From Leishmania infantum JPCM5 (taxonomy: Eukaryota > Euglenozoa > Kinetoplastea > Trypanosomatida > Trypanosomatidae), in assembly GCF_000002875.2 (NCBI RefSeq), contig NC_009393.2, positions 415,001 through 479,000 of the forward strand: a DNA stretch of 64,000 bases. Reading direction: 5' to 3'. Below the pieces are notes generated by a model, which did not search any database, was not told the origin of the DNA, and worked only from the letters and a program-made list of their open reading frames with translations. Positions 50,901 to 60,330 of this stretch are shown in pieces; position 1 is the stretch's first letter; the number at the start of each line of letters is the position of its first letter. The position numbers were made by a program, and so were the translations under genes.

Positions 50901-52583
50901 CGGCAACTGAACGAGGTGGGCGAGGAGCGCGCGGAGGTTGGCGCGCTGCGAGTTCGGGTGTTTCTCTGCCGCACCACCCTCGACACCACAGTCCTCGGCA
51001 CCGGGCTCACGCGCTGCGGCTTCAGCAGCGGGTAGTACAACTTGCATGAACAGTAGTGCGCTGCGCCAGCGCGCCGCCGCGTCCCTGGAAATTGCGGCCC
51101 TCGTGCTTGTGATCTCGGGGGAAGAAGGGCCAGAGGCCAGCCATGTCTCCGCTCGCCACCAGCTGATCCAAAGAGCCTCGAGAAGCGCATATCGCCTGCA
51201 CCGCGCCCGTTCGCATGCCTCTTGATGAGGCCACCACGTGGCTGTGCAGAACAAGGGTGGGCAGCACAGCCGCATCAGCGAGGCTCGACAGTTGTTCCAC
51301 AACGCGATGCGACACGCAGCTACCCATCCGACTTCACACGAGCTCAGCTCAGCTCTATCAAAGCCGTTTCGAGTCTCTCCTCGCTGCCGCCCGTGCTGGG
51401 CTCCTGCATCTTCAGCGACATCCTCTGCGCCTTGATAGGCGGCAGCGTAGCAGCGAAGGTGCAGGAACGCTTCCACCGCAAGCTCGTTGTCCAGCGCCGC
51501 AGCGTAGCACAGCGGACACCGCGCAGCCGTGCCCATGCCACTTCGCGAGGATAAAGCATGCACACGGCCCTCGGCCATCGCGAAGCCTCGCGCAAGCACA
51601 TCAAGAGCCGCGAGAAGCGACGGCTGGCGCCACAGCTGCGCCTCAGACAAGCGACTTTCCAGCAGCGGTAGCAAGCGCTCAAGGACTCTACGGCAGCGAC
51701 TGAACGGCGCGTTGTCGGCCGCAGTCTTACCAAGCGCGTAGTGTGACCGCAGCGCAGAAGAGAAGTCCGCTCCTGCTCCACCGCCAGCGCCGTGACGTGC
51801 CGCTGTATCGCGTGGCGTGTGACCGGTGAAGTAGTCGACGGTGGAGCTCAGCGATGAGTGCGCGCTCTCCTGCCGCGACGGTTGCGATGATACGTGCGGC
51901 CGCAGTGGGTGGCTCTCTGATGTGTCTCGGGAGCTGCTCACCACGTCTTCAACGCAGGCGTCTGCGCGGCGCTGCGCCGCGAGGAAGCGACGCTGTCTCC
52001 AGCAGAGAGCAGCCGACACGTACAGGACGAGTGCCCAGAACACGTCGGCAGCGTCGATGTCCGCAACGCACGCAAAGGATGTCGGCGCCGCTGGCGCCGT
52101 GCTTGTAGCCTTGGAGGTCTTCGACGACAGGATCAAGTCTGTTTTGCGCGTGGCACGGTAAAGCGCCTGCACGGAGGCGCTGCTGCGCTTGAGCAGCTGT
52201 TTAAAGCGCTGCCGCACTGCCGTGCGGGTCATCTGCGCGTTACTGGTCGGCGTTGGGCAAGGCGAGGAGGTGTGCTGCTGTCGGCCACGGCGCAGCGCAT
52301 CAATGTTGCTAGATGCTTCTGCACTGTCGTCGGCCGCCTTCGGAGAGGCGGACGGGCTCTCAGTTCCGTAGGGTGCCGGTTGTTGCTCTGCACGCCGCGC
52401 TGTCGCAGTGTAAAGGAGATGCCGCAGCCGACTGAGCTCCACAAGCTCACACAGCACCGTTGCTGCGGTGGGCTCACCGGCTGCGCCTTGAGGGGCCTCC
52501 CACGGAGTACATGCGAGCCACTTCTTTGCGGCTTCGAGCAGTGACGCTGCGCTGCTGGGAACGACAACAACGTCGTCGCGCAT
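47949..52583 (-). CDS. Large hypothetical protein with an ankyrin-like region, 1544 aa
   Basis: ATG at 52583 (MRDDVVVVPSSAAS). It is mostly Ala/Arg/Ser-rich and hydrophilic. An ankyrin-type helix-turn-helix is visible at about residues 711-745 (MDTLGQNALDVACRRQHLPC, VRLLLQAGLSPNSL), with weaker helical pairs before it (about 400-560) that may be degenerate repeats. A glutamine run of nine (about 1252-1260) is coded by a CTG/CAG array near 48806-48830. The C-terminus (DPFYTFDDADAADGR) is acidic. Ankyrin regions usually bind protein partners; nothing points to a specific role. No membrane segment or enzyme motif is seen. The single open frame of 4.6 kb and its strand support a real gene. Confidence 0.75.
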   Translation of the reverse strand: MRDDVVVVPSSAASLLEAAKKWLACTPWEAPQGAAGEPTAATVLCELVELSRLRHLLYTATARRAEQQPAPYGTESPSASPKAADDSAEASSNIDALRRGRQQHTSSPCPTPTSNAQMTRTAVRQRFKQLLKRSSASVQALYRATRKTDLILSSKTSKATSTAPAAPTSFACVADIDAADVFWALVLYVSAALCWRQRRFLAAQRRADACVEDVVSSSRDTSESHPLRPHVSSQPSRQESAHSSLSSTVDYFTGHTPRDTAARHGAGGGAGADFSSALRSHYALGKTAADNAPFSRCRRVLERLLPLLESRLSEAQLWRQPSLLAALDVLARGFAMAEGRVHALSSRSGMGTAARCPLCYAAALDNELAVEAFLHLRCYAAAYQGAEDVAEDAGAQHGRQRGETRNGFDRAELSSCEVGWVAACRIALWNNCRASLMRLCCPPLFCTATWWPHQEACERARCRRYALLEALWISWWRAETWLASGPSSPEITSTRAAISRDAAARWRSALLFMQVVLPAAEAAAREPGAEDCGVEGGAAEKHPNSQRANLRALLAHLVQLPIVTELMQQVLRPHQDEKCERIHTAGARNCGASGTVFHWLSQQGDVPLLTLLCHTLDGRTAAITAGKAPVGRPAAAAEAAAGHADRAYIIQLGAAHARGESVGDYRRHRAALPAPEAAASGAVASIGGPVSQPAPTDPGRGLCSSVSVWGLHLMDTLGQNALDVACRRQHLPCVRLLLQAGLSPNSLATLVSDKCVDSLPLPLLRLLYDPSFLEGADGSRSTPHMGLAERLRQPTCPAAAASRTLAQLAFRLWTEKVQQLSMVPQAADGEGFALDQWLSAYTRCQAAQDRVLRSAMAALEFDAYEPMARLVVLSVLTRKLNDWLATAPSSVRFGASDSPVGTSGSVRGDAASSRSSPTVSQPQPAPPSLWQLRLQHTVALRLYTQLTCPLGRALLRRAVDARCAVCDALAAREDRAASALLAASAVMSAPSTAEAASVGDEGAEVAKRDAVVLSPEASVPLPPGASSLALSEPVKSRQELQGLYERVLADAHTLDARLVAEHQQRMCAMVARGGSEGHCRHGGTHPRHLRASLVATHGVATVLRGRHHEHRTCAMRHSHRSSSAHDDEVCALYALAVIPSAEALQSARWETSTKRCSVEPQQPHHTTPGVRRVVEPTLWTFTSAPQQIWLRLPDGVDLDRLLRENDGGGFGVVADDVPLTAPVQRGDLVTFRCSSGGDGAGRSAGISARAAQQQQQQQQQGARAEERRHSPQFVVQQVFSERRTLPYLVWKSATAENKDLQHQPPPASLVLPYAVAAGTPAWTVPHRAAPRSTSGATDPRQDSITLHACCLPVSYVARMTSAQLHDRHPLDWLLQTRRAANSSPSASESGLADVLTTLQWSATWTARWAQTVWAGHQPCWLEERMRATNDSSDASQGHGDSSRECRTHSSSRSPDCCTGDGGRDVVHLTDPFYTFDDADAADGRDNFAVDGGRRSLRVLRTLTSGDTAPHEAQRLSAEVDWPSRAEGCSAVVTADVVLGSATVV
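48806..48830. repeat. CAG/CTG triplet array coding polyglutamine
   Basis: CTG units with one TTG; on the gene strand it codes a run of nine Gln inside the ankyrin protein. Confidence 0.9.
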
Positions 52584-53727
52584 GCCGCGAGAAAGCGTCT
52601 ATCTTTCCCTGTGTGTGTGCGTGTGCTGGTCTATCTATGCTGAAGGTGTGGGTGCTTATGCGCGTGCGCTGCCCGGCGTTATGGCAGCAGGTCTTTGAGG
52701 AGGTGTGCGTGTGCGTGCTTGTGAGATAGGAACGAAGCCGCAAGCTGATCGGAGGGTGGGAGGGCAGGCTCACGGCGCGCCGCTACAGCACTGATGATGC
52801 CTGGCTTCGTCGATCCTGCGGTGGCAATACAAGGCGAGAGAGAGAGTGCGCCGCAGGAGAGGAGGGTGTGTCGGGGTCGTGGTACGACAAGGTGGACGTG
52901 GAATGCCCTTCACCACGTCAAAGCCAAGAGAAAGTGGGGCATCCCTTCTCTGCTGCTGCCGAGTGCTTGCACAACTACCGAAGCATACGAGCATGGCGCG
53001 CATGCAAGCACAGAATAACGAGGCTTCATGTCTCAGTGAACCTTCTCCTCTCGCCCTCCCCTCTTCCCCCGCGCGCTCGCGCTGCATCTTCATCTCCCAG
53101 TTCTCAGCAACAGCAAGCGAATGAGGGGAGAGAGAGGGAACCGGCTGCGGCCGCAGCTGCAAGAGGAGCTCGAGACCAAGGCTTATGTGGCTGGTGTGTG
53201 TCTGCGTGTGCGCGGGCCACAGCGAGAGGGCGCCTCGCGGTTGACTTGCAGAGACATGAATAAGGCTGAAAAGTGAGCGAGGCGACAGGCAGGGCGGGGG
53301 CGGCGGGGGCTAGCACACATCCATGCAGATGCGGCGATGACGAGATACCCCATGAGACCAACGCACATCGGCCCTCTAATCGGATGCCATCGCCGGTGAT
53401 CGAGAGACACATGCGCGCCAGCGCCGCCACACATACACACACCAACCGAAAACAAAATAGCGAGACGCTCATGCGCAGAGAACGAGGCGAACGCGCCGAG
53501 GTCATAATGCAGAGCACAACTTGTAAAGTGGGCGTGCACGTGGCGGAGGACCGCGTAGGGAGGGGGAGGAGCGCAGCAGCCCAGCACCCATGCCCTATGG
53601 CGCACCGAAGAAGCGGTTGCATCGACCCCCGCCGTTTCGCATCCGCGCCTGTCTGGCCTCCTCCTCTTCCTCTCCCTGTTCCGGCGTGGAGTTGGGCGTG
53701 TGTGTTGCTCCCGACGCCGCGGCCATC
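52584..53727. other. Intergenic region
   Basis: 5' flank of the ankyrin gene and 3' UTR of the RING gene. No gene-like frame; short TG-rich patches only. Confidence 0.55.
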
Positions 53728-54990
53728 TCACCTCTCAACGGAGATGTACACATGCGAGTGGTGCGCGTTGACGCCGGAAGTGGCAGTGTCTGCCTCCTCG
53801 ACAGCGGCGGCACGCGCCTCCGAAGGGGAGGTGACCGCGCCGGTTGCTGGCACACGTCGCACCAAGGGGCTCGCACTGGCGGTACCGCTGCCCATCCGCT
53901 TATTTCTCCCGTCACCGTCGTTGTATTCGTCGGAGTAAGGAACACGTGAGTAGCGGCTTCTAAAAGGGTTGACCATTCCCATCTCCGAAGTACCGACGAC
54001 TCTCAGCGTGCTACGAGTTGGTCGTTCTGTGCTGCCGTGCATACCTGCAACGATGCCGCTTCTAGTGCTGCTGCTGCAGCAGTTGCTGTGTAGCGACGCC
54101 ATAGCGGACTCGACGGAGTGATCTTCAGCAGTCTCGGGTGCGAAAGCCGCCTCGCCCGCTCCGCGCGGGTCCTCTTCCCGTGCCGCCCGCGCGCTCGTGG
54201 CCGTGGCACTATCGCAGGTGATAGTTGCCATCTCTGTCGGCGATAAGGCGGACTCGCTGACGCCGCCGCCGTTGTCGTCCTCCGCGGCTTCCGCAGCGCT
54301 GAGGAGCTGCTTCACGTAGTACAGCGGCAGGTCAAAACAGCGCTGGAGGGCGCTGCGGCACACCGGACACTCTCGTAGACGCTTCGCGCAGAAATGACAG
54401 CAGCACACATGCCCACACGGCGTCAACGCCACGTCGATGTGACGGGCACAGCAAATGACGCACCCCACCGTGTCGTCAATGTCCTTCACTTCCGTCTCGG
54501 CCAGCTCCTTCTTGAACTCGCGCGCTTCCGCGCGGCGCAGCAGGAGGCGCTTGCGGTAGTTCTCAATCACGCGGCGGTGCTCGAGCACCCATGCGAGGTG
54601 GCGACCCACGCCGGACATGATAATGCTGCCCAGAAGGACGAGAACGCTCAAGCTGAAGCAGCCAACGATGACGCTGCTCTTCGGCATTTCGTAGCCGACG
54701 ATTTCCTCAGTGCAGTTACCGCAGGAGGTCGTGCCCGAGCAGCAGCGGATCGCGGACGAAGCGACGCAGCACATCGGCTTCGCATCCGGGCACGCGACGG
54801 ACTGCATGATCTGGTATGAGCAGAGGTGCGGGGTGCGATAAGCGACGTAGGCCTGTCGCTCAAGACGAGCATCAGCGTGTTGAAGAGCTCCGCTGTAGCC
54901 GAGGATGATAAACAGCGCCATGAAGAAGCGTGTGGCGCGTTCCGCCACGATGACGGAGGCAGCGCCGTTGTGCTGCGGCGCACTTGACAT
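53728..54990 (-). CDS. Membrane RING-finger protein, probable E3 ubiquitin ligase, 420 aa
   Basis: ATG at 54990 (MSSAPQHNGAASV). Two hydrophobic segments lie at about 22-36 (FFMALFIILGYSGAL) and 106-127 (SVIVGCFSLSVLVLLGSIIM). The loop between them is Cys-rich (Cys 57, 67, 74, 75, 83, 84, 90 and 93), so probably lumenal with disulphides. After the second segment a basic helix (RRVIENYRKRLLLRRAEARE) leads to a C3HC4 RING at 177-211: CVICC, PCGHVCCCHFC, ECPVC. The remaining 200 residues are Ser/Thr/Ala-rich and probably disordered. Two membrane segments followed by a late RING recall MUL1-like ligases of the outer mitochondrial membrane, but the sequence between does not confirm that family. 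It would act at a membrane, facing the cytosol with its RING. Confidence 0.85.
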   Translation of the reverse strand: MSSAPQHNGAASVIVAERATRFFMALFIILGYSGALQHADARLERQAYVAYRTPHLCSYQIMQSVACPDAKPMCCVASSAIRCCSGTTSCGNCTEEIVGYEMPKSSVIVGCFSLSVLVLLGSIIMSGVGRHLAWVLEHRRVIENYRKRLLLRRAEAREFKKELAETEVKDIDDTVGCVICCARHIDVALTPCGHVCCCHFCAKRLRECPVCRSALQRCFDLPLYYVKQLLSAAEAAEDDNGGGVSESALSPTEMATITCDSATATSARAAREEDPRGAGEAAFAPETAEDHSVESAMASLHSNCCSSSTRSGIVAGMHGSTERPTRSTLRVVGTSEMGMVNPFRSRYSRVPYSDEYNDGDGRNKRMGSGTASASPLVRRVPATGAVTSPSEARAAAVEEADTATSGVNAHHSHVYISVER

Positions 54991-56214
54991 GCTGCGCGCG
55001 GCGGGCCGAAAGGGGCGCAACAACGAGAGAAAAGAAAATGTTGGCGGAGGGCGATGGTGGTGGTAATGGTGGTCGTCGTATGCGTGCAGGCAGCGCACGC
55101 CCGCGACAAGAACCGTAAAGGCAGAATTCTCAGGGCTAAGATCCTACAGAAGCAAAAGCACGGATGGAGAAGAGCGGCTGAGCAGGTGACCCGCCCGCCC
55201 CGCGCGCACGCACCTCCCTGTGCTCAATGAAGGGTGTCTGCTTCCTCGCCGTTGTTCGGCGTTGCAGAGACAGGAAGGATGATGTCGGGCAGACGGAATG
55301 GGGAGGGGAAGGGTACTTGTTGCCGTTACAACTGTGATGACAGGCTGCCCGATCTACTAATGAGACAGCACAGAGAGACCGCAGGTGAGATGGGCAGTGG
55401 CGCTTGGGCGCTCGGGCGTGCGCGTGTGCGTACGAGATGGAAAGGAGGCGAGGCAGACGGCGGCACGGAGTGCAGGGGGAGAGGGAGACAGTGCATGTGA
55501 GCGTGGGCATTTCATGGTGCTTAGCAATACTCCTAGCCCCCCCCCCTCTCTCTCATGGGAGCACATTCGATTTTGTAGGACGCTGGATGGGCGCACAGAG
55601 CGGCACAGTCGCTACCTCTTCCACACACACACACATGCACATACACATGTACACATGAGTGCTGCAGACGCACGCCCCATGGTGTTCTTCGCGGACTCAA
55701 ACCTTGTCCCGCCTACTCGTCACGGAAAGTACATTATAACCACGCGTCAAGTTACAATAGACGTGCGCGAGATCTGAGCATCCAACGTGCTTTTCCGGGG
55801 CGCCGCATCCGCCCGATTCCTTGGCAGCGGACGCCACGGTCGTGTCACCGTTCCTCCGCCCGTGACTTGATCTCGCGCTTCTTCGTTTTTCTTTTCCATT
55901 CTTGCCGCTCTGGGGAAGTGGCCGCGCCTGCAGTCACCAAAAGATGCGTGTGGGCACAAACCACAGGCGCGGCCTTGCTCAGCCCGCGTGTTCACGCCGC
56001 TCGTGCGCACATGGGTCGCCCCCCTCCGTGTACGCGCCTCTGAGAGTGGAGTTCACGGCTTAAGCGTCTCTGTCTTTATTATCCGCGGTGCGGGAGGAGT
56101 GAGTCAGCGGGCAAGGACCACACCCACACAGCAGCCACCCGTCACCCGCTACCGGAGGGTCTGAGATGCTGTATTCAAGAGCTCGTCGCCCCTCCTCGCT
56201 TCGCCCCACCCCAT
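54991..56214. other. Intergenic region with a GC hairpin
   Basis: 5' flank of the RING gene and 3' UTR of the AAA gene. An 11-bp perfect GC-rich inverted repeat lies at 55920-55974. Short (CA)-rich patch at 55623-55655. No gene seen. Confidence 0.6.
55920..55974. repeat. Perfect inverted repeat, 11-bp stem
   Basis: GGCCGCGCCTG at 55920-55930 and its exact reverse complement CAGGCGCGGCC at 55964-55974, with a 33-nt loop. It lies 240 nt downstream of the AAA stop codon and would form a stable hairpin in its 3' UTR. Confidence 0.8.
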
Positions 56215-59200
56215 CTACGCAAACATCGCGCTCGCCGAGACGGCGGTGCGCTCCCGCGCAACCGTCCTCTCCATCTCTGCCTCGATCATGGCCATCGTCA
56301 CGACCCGCTCTGACACTGGCAACAGCGCCGCAGTGCAGCAGACATTGAAGGCTATCGTGCGGATCAGCTTGGGTGAGATGCTCGTGGCGCTGAGGCGACC
56401 GTAGTCGACGTCGCTGGACGTCGGGACGCGCTCTGGGAACGCCTTTCGCCACAGCTGCTCGCGCAGGAGCCGCCGAGGCAGCGCAAAGGTCAGCTCCGCC
56501 TGGAACAGCATGCACGATGAGCGTGAGTTGATGTTCGCCGTGGAGAACAGGTGGCGTCCACCGCCGCCGTCGCGGTTCACCGTCGTTGCGATGACGATGA
56601 CGGGCCTCGGATAGCGGCGTGCGTGGTACTGGATGAGCTGTGAGAGTTGTAAGCTCTTTGGGGACTCGTTGAAGAGGACCTGCGCCTCGTCAAAGACGAT
56701 GATGGCGCCGAGGCGGCGTCCTTCCTCAAACACGACGTGCACCCGCATCTCCTCCCGGAGCAGGAGCTCCGCTACGTTGCAGAGGCGGATGGTGGCGCCG
56801 CACTCGTAGGCGATGGCCTCCGCGGCCAGCGACTTACCCGTGCCGCTCACGCCCTGGAACAGGTAAAGCGTCCCGCAGTCGTCGTTGGCGTCCTCGCTGA
56901 AGCCCCACTCGGTATACAAGGTGCTGCGGCTCTTGGCACTGCTGGCGATCCCCTCCAGCTTCTTGGCGAGATCCGGCTCCACCACCAGCTCGGCAAGCGT
57001 GCGCTTCGGGGTCAGGTAGAACTCGCTCATCCCCTCCGGCAGCTCCGCGGCGAGAAAGAAGCCGCGCAGCTGCAGCCGAGCCCCTTCGTCGAGGTCGCTC
57101 ATTGTCAGCTTCGGTGTAGAGGACTTCTCGCGGGCCACCGCTCTGCTCAAGGCGGCGAGGACGGCGTTGCGGATCAGGCCGCCGGAGAGCTCGTAGTTCA
57201 GCGCTAGCTTCTCCAAGCACACGTCCTCGTTCATGGGCAGCTGCTTTGGGATGTGTGACCTCCAAATGCGCAGCCGCAGCTGATGGTCCGGCGGACGGAA
57301 CTCCATCATGAGCGAGATGCGCCGGTTCATGGCCTCGTCGAAGTTCTGCGCGCGATTGGTGGCGAGGATGATGAGGCCGTCGTACCGCTCAAACTCGGAC
57401 AGGAGCGCCGTCACGGTGCCGTTGCTCGTGCGGTCCTCGAAGAGCGCTTCGCACTCGTCGAAGAACAAGATGGCGTCGCTCAGCTTCGCCTCGCGGAAGA
57501 GAAAGCGGAGCGCGTCGGCCTCGGCCTTCGTCGAGGAGCGAAACTGCGACACGCTGACGAGGAGTATCTTCTTCTTGAGGTGGTGCGCGACGGCGTTGGC
57601 GAGCATCGTCTTGCCGGTGCCACTCGGGCCGTGGAAGAGCATGACGAGGCCTCCTTTGCTAGTGCCGAGGCCGTCGCCGAAGCCGCTGCTCTTCTTGCAC
57701 TGCTCGAAGAGGCTGTAGTGCTCAATGGTGGACAGGACGCGGTCCATCGTGGAGGTGGGCAGTACCACGTTAGCCAGCTCCACCTCGGGGAAGTACAACT
57801 GCGACCCGGGCACCATTTCCGCCGTCTCAGCTGGGATGCCCATGACATCGTCAACAATCTTCCGATCAATGTCGACGAGATAGTCCATGAGGTCCGTGTT
57901 GAAGCAGGAGCGGCCGACAGCGTCGAGTGTGAGGGACAGGACACCGTTGGACACGAGCGGAGAGGACTGGTAGAAGGCACGACGCGCCACCACGCGCTCC
58001 TCCAGCGACTCGCACAGGACGAAGAGCATGTACCCCACCGTGATGAGTCGCTGCCCGTCCCGCATAACGTAGCGGCCGTTCACCGCCACCAGCATGTCGT
58101 GCGAAATGACGTTGCCAACCATGAACAACATAATCTGCTTCTCCATCTCCGTCAGCTGCAGCCGCTGCGCGAGCTGCTCGATGCGCGGGGTGAAGACGCG
58201 GGCAGCGAGAGTGGCTTGCAGCCGTGACTCGTGCACCGCCGCCGCGACGCGAACTTTGCCCTTCAACTCCCGTATCGACGCCTCCACCTTAGACTTGGGG
58301 GTGTAGGAGTCCTCCTCGTCCTTCATGTCGCCCTCCGCGTAGCGGATGCGAATCATGTTCGCGAGGATGCGAAAGGCCGCGTCCATGTACTCGATGTCGG
58401 ACTCGTAGGGCACCCCCCGCATGGACGAGTCCGTGTGCGGCGTGGCAGATGGCGAGGAGGACGCCGCCGCTGCACCCGCGCCAGTACCGGTGCAGCGATA
58501 ACGCTGGGCGAGCGGGTTGATGTCGGCAAGAACCAGTCGTGCCTTGCGCGGCGCAGACGTCGCTGTCGTCGCCTCCCTGCCGTCCTCCGGCCGTGGTGCG
58601 GTATCCGTCGTGCGCGATGGCGGTGCCGTCGGCGGAGCTGTAGCCGGTGCCACCATCGCCGACTCTTCTCTACTACTTTTGCCGCCCTTTACCGCCTCCT
58701 CTGTCTCTGTCGCGGCGGAGTTCTTTGCGACTGGTACTGCTGCCACGGCACGACCGCCGACTTGCGTGGCAGTTCTGCCGGCGAGGGCATTGCGGAGACG
58801 GTGCGAGACGGCTTCGTAAATCGCGTCCTGGTCTTTCGAAGCCAGCACAGCCGGGTCGATGTCCTCCAGCACACTGTCGAGCGCCTCCTCGGTCAGCGCG
58901 ATGGCGCTGTCGGCGGTGGCGTCGTCGTTCTCCTCATCCTCCACATCGCCCTCCTCATCGCCATGCTTTGGTGATGGTGATACAGAGCGACTGCCACCGA
59001 CGTGCTCCTCTGCTCGCGGAGCCGGCATGGCAGCCGCCGTGCTCGTCGTCTTGGCGTTCCGTTCTTCGTTGAGCACCTCCAGCAGCGCGGTGCGCTCCAG
59101 CTTAATGAGCTGCTCCTCCGACAGCTGATCACCACTCAGGGCCGCGATCGTCTCTATGGGCAGAGCGTACTTGCACTCCATGAAGGTTGTGCGCATCTTG

Positions 59201-60330
59201 ATGTCGGAAAAGATGAGCCCTTGCTTCCACAGCACACCACTCTCAGAGAGAATGGACAGCAGCTCCTGTGGGGTAAGGTCGTTGTGGTAGGCAATGTTCG
59301 CCGGCCGCAGCGGCTCGGCGATGTTGCCGGCCGCGTAGCGGCCGCAGTGGCACACCAGCAGGTATTCGAGCGTGCGGGCAGCCTTCGCGGATAGACGCAA
59401 TCGCTCGCTGAGCCGCACCACGCGTGGTAGCCGCTGCATCTTGTGAAGCTGCGCATCGATGAGGTGGCCGACGAGCTCGGTGACGGCGGCCATGCATGGC
59501 ACGCACTGTTGGCGGAAGTCGAGGCCTACAAGCTCGATGTTGCGGAGGACTGCAGCGCTCAGGGCCATGCCAGAGACGAGGTATGCGTAGTGTTTGAGGT
59601 ACACTAGCACGTCCTTTGCGGCAAGGTAAGCGGAGTCGGACTCAAAGCCAGGCACCTGCACCTCGCCGTACTCACGCAGCCGCTGAAGCATGACGCTCGG
59701 CTGGTAGGGCAAGTCACTGTCCTCGCCATCCTCGAAGACGGGGTCGTCGGCAGCCACCGACTTTGTCCCGTTGCGCTCGATACTGCCGCGATGCCGCTTG
59801 CGCCCCGCCGCCTTGCCAGCTGCCGCAGGCGCCGCCTCGCCGCCCTTGCGTAGCAAGGCCACGCCCTCCAAGAAGGAGCGCACGCAGTGGGGGACGCTGA
59901 TGAAGGTCAGCGTCGTCAGTTGCGCTGCCACATCAGCCGCCGCCGGTTTCGCGGCCGCAGCTGCCGGGTAGCTGCCGTTGCAGCCCGCATCCGCCACTGC
60001 TGCTGCCGCGCGGGTGCGGCACGGCACCGTTGGCTGGACGCAGAGCAGGAAGAACTCAACATAGAGGCGCAGAAGATCCATGAGGGTGCACGGCAGTGCG
60101 GACGTAAAGCGTCCGGTGCGGTAGAAGACACGCACATCGTGCGCTGCTGCCGATGCCGTGCTTGCCGCTACTACCTCACACACAGGAATAGGAGGCTTTG
60201 GGGGCAGAAGTGGGAATGCGGCAGCGGCTGCAGCGGCAGCCGCATGCGTGGGCGTTCCCAGGAGAGGTTCAGCCGGCGCACCGACACTTGACCTTGCCGC
60301 CGCAGCACTGCGCTTCGTCCTGGGGGGCAT
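56215..60330 (-). CDS. Tandem AAA+ ATPase, 1371 aa
   Basis: ATG at 60330 (MPPRTKRSAAAARSS); the frame begins earlier but without an ATG. Two AAA modules fill the C-terminal third. Module 1: Walker A GPSGTGKT at about 898-905, Walker B ILFFDECE, sensor ILATNRAQNF and a NRRISLMMEF stretch. Module 2: Walker A GVSGTGKS at about 1156, Walker B IIVFDEAQ, and the sensor-like VIVIATT. All nucleotide-binding residues are kept in both. The N-terminal 850 or so residues have no recognised domain: helical parts with two acidic low-complexity stretches (about 450-480). The two-module layout recalls CDC48/p97-type unfoldases, but the N-terminus differs from it. Substrate and location are unknown. Confidence 0.85.
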   Translation of the reverse strand: MPPRTKRSAAAARSSVGAPAEPLLGTPTHAAAAAAAAAFPLLPPKPPIPVCEVVAASTASAAAHDVRVFYRTGRFTSALPCTLMDLLRLYVEFFLLCVQPTVPCRTRAAAAVADAGCNGSYPAAAAAKPAAADVAAQLTTLTFISVPHCVRSFLEGVALLRKGGEAAPAAAGKAAGRKRHRGSIERNGTKSVAADDPVFEDGEDSDLPYQPSVMLQRLREYGEVQVPGFESDSAYLAAKDVLVYLKHYAYLVSGMALSAAVLRNIELVGLDFRQQCVPCMAAVTELVGHLIDAQLHKMQRLPRVVRLSERLRLSAKAARTLEYLLVCHCGRYAAGNIAEPLRPANIAYHNDLTPQELLSILSESGVLWKQGLIFSDIKMRTTFMECKYALPIETIAALSGDQLSEEQLIKLERTALLEVLNEERNAKTTSTAAAMPAPRAEEHVGGSRSVSPSPKHGDEEGDVEDEENDDATADSAIALTEEALDSVLEDIDPAVLASKDQDAIYEAVSHRLRNALAGRTATQVGGRAVAAVPVAKNSAATETEEAVKGGKSSREESAMVAPATAPPTAPPSRTTDTAPRPEDGREATTATSAPRKARLVLADINPLAQRYRCTGTGAGAAAASSSPSATPHTDSSMRGVPYESDIEYMDAAFRILANMIRIRYAEGDMKDEEDSYTPKSKVEASIRELKGKVRVAAAVHESRLQATLAARVFTPRIEQLAQRLQLTEMEKQIMLFMVGNVISHDMLVAVNGRYVMRDGQRLITVGYMLFVLCESLEERVVARRAFYQSSPLVSNGVLSLTLDAVGRSCFNTDLMDYLVDIDRKIVDDVMGIPAETAEMVPGSQLYFPEVELANVVLPTSTMDRVLSTIEHYSLFEQCKKSSGFGDGLGTSKGGLVMLFHGPSGTGKTMLANAVAHHLKKKILLVSVSQFRSSTKAEADALRFLFREAKLSDAILFFDECEALFEDRTSNGTVTALLSEFERYDGLIILATNRAQNFDEAMNRRISLMMEFRPPDHQLRLRIWRSHIPKQLPMNEDVCLEKLALNYELSGGLIRNAVLAALSRAVAREKSSTPKLTMSDLDEGARLQLRGFFLAAELPEGMSEFYLTPKRTLAELVVEPDLAKKLEGIASSAKSRSTLYTEWGFSEDANDDCGTLYLFQGVSGTGKSLAAEAIAYECGATIRLCNVAELLLREEMRVHVVFEEGRRLGAIIVFDEAQVLFNESPKSLQLSQLIQYHARRYPRPVIVIATTVNRDGGGGRHLFSTANINSRSSCMLFQAELTFALPRRLLREQLWRKAFPERVPTSSDVDYGRLSATSISPKLIRTIAFNVCCTAALLPVSERVVTMAMIEAEMERTVARERTAVSASAMFA

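Noticed and set aside
57283..58227. Plus-strand frame of 314 codons
   Set aside because: Lies opposite the AAA module 1 coding region, whose Walker motifs fix the true strand.
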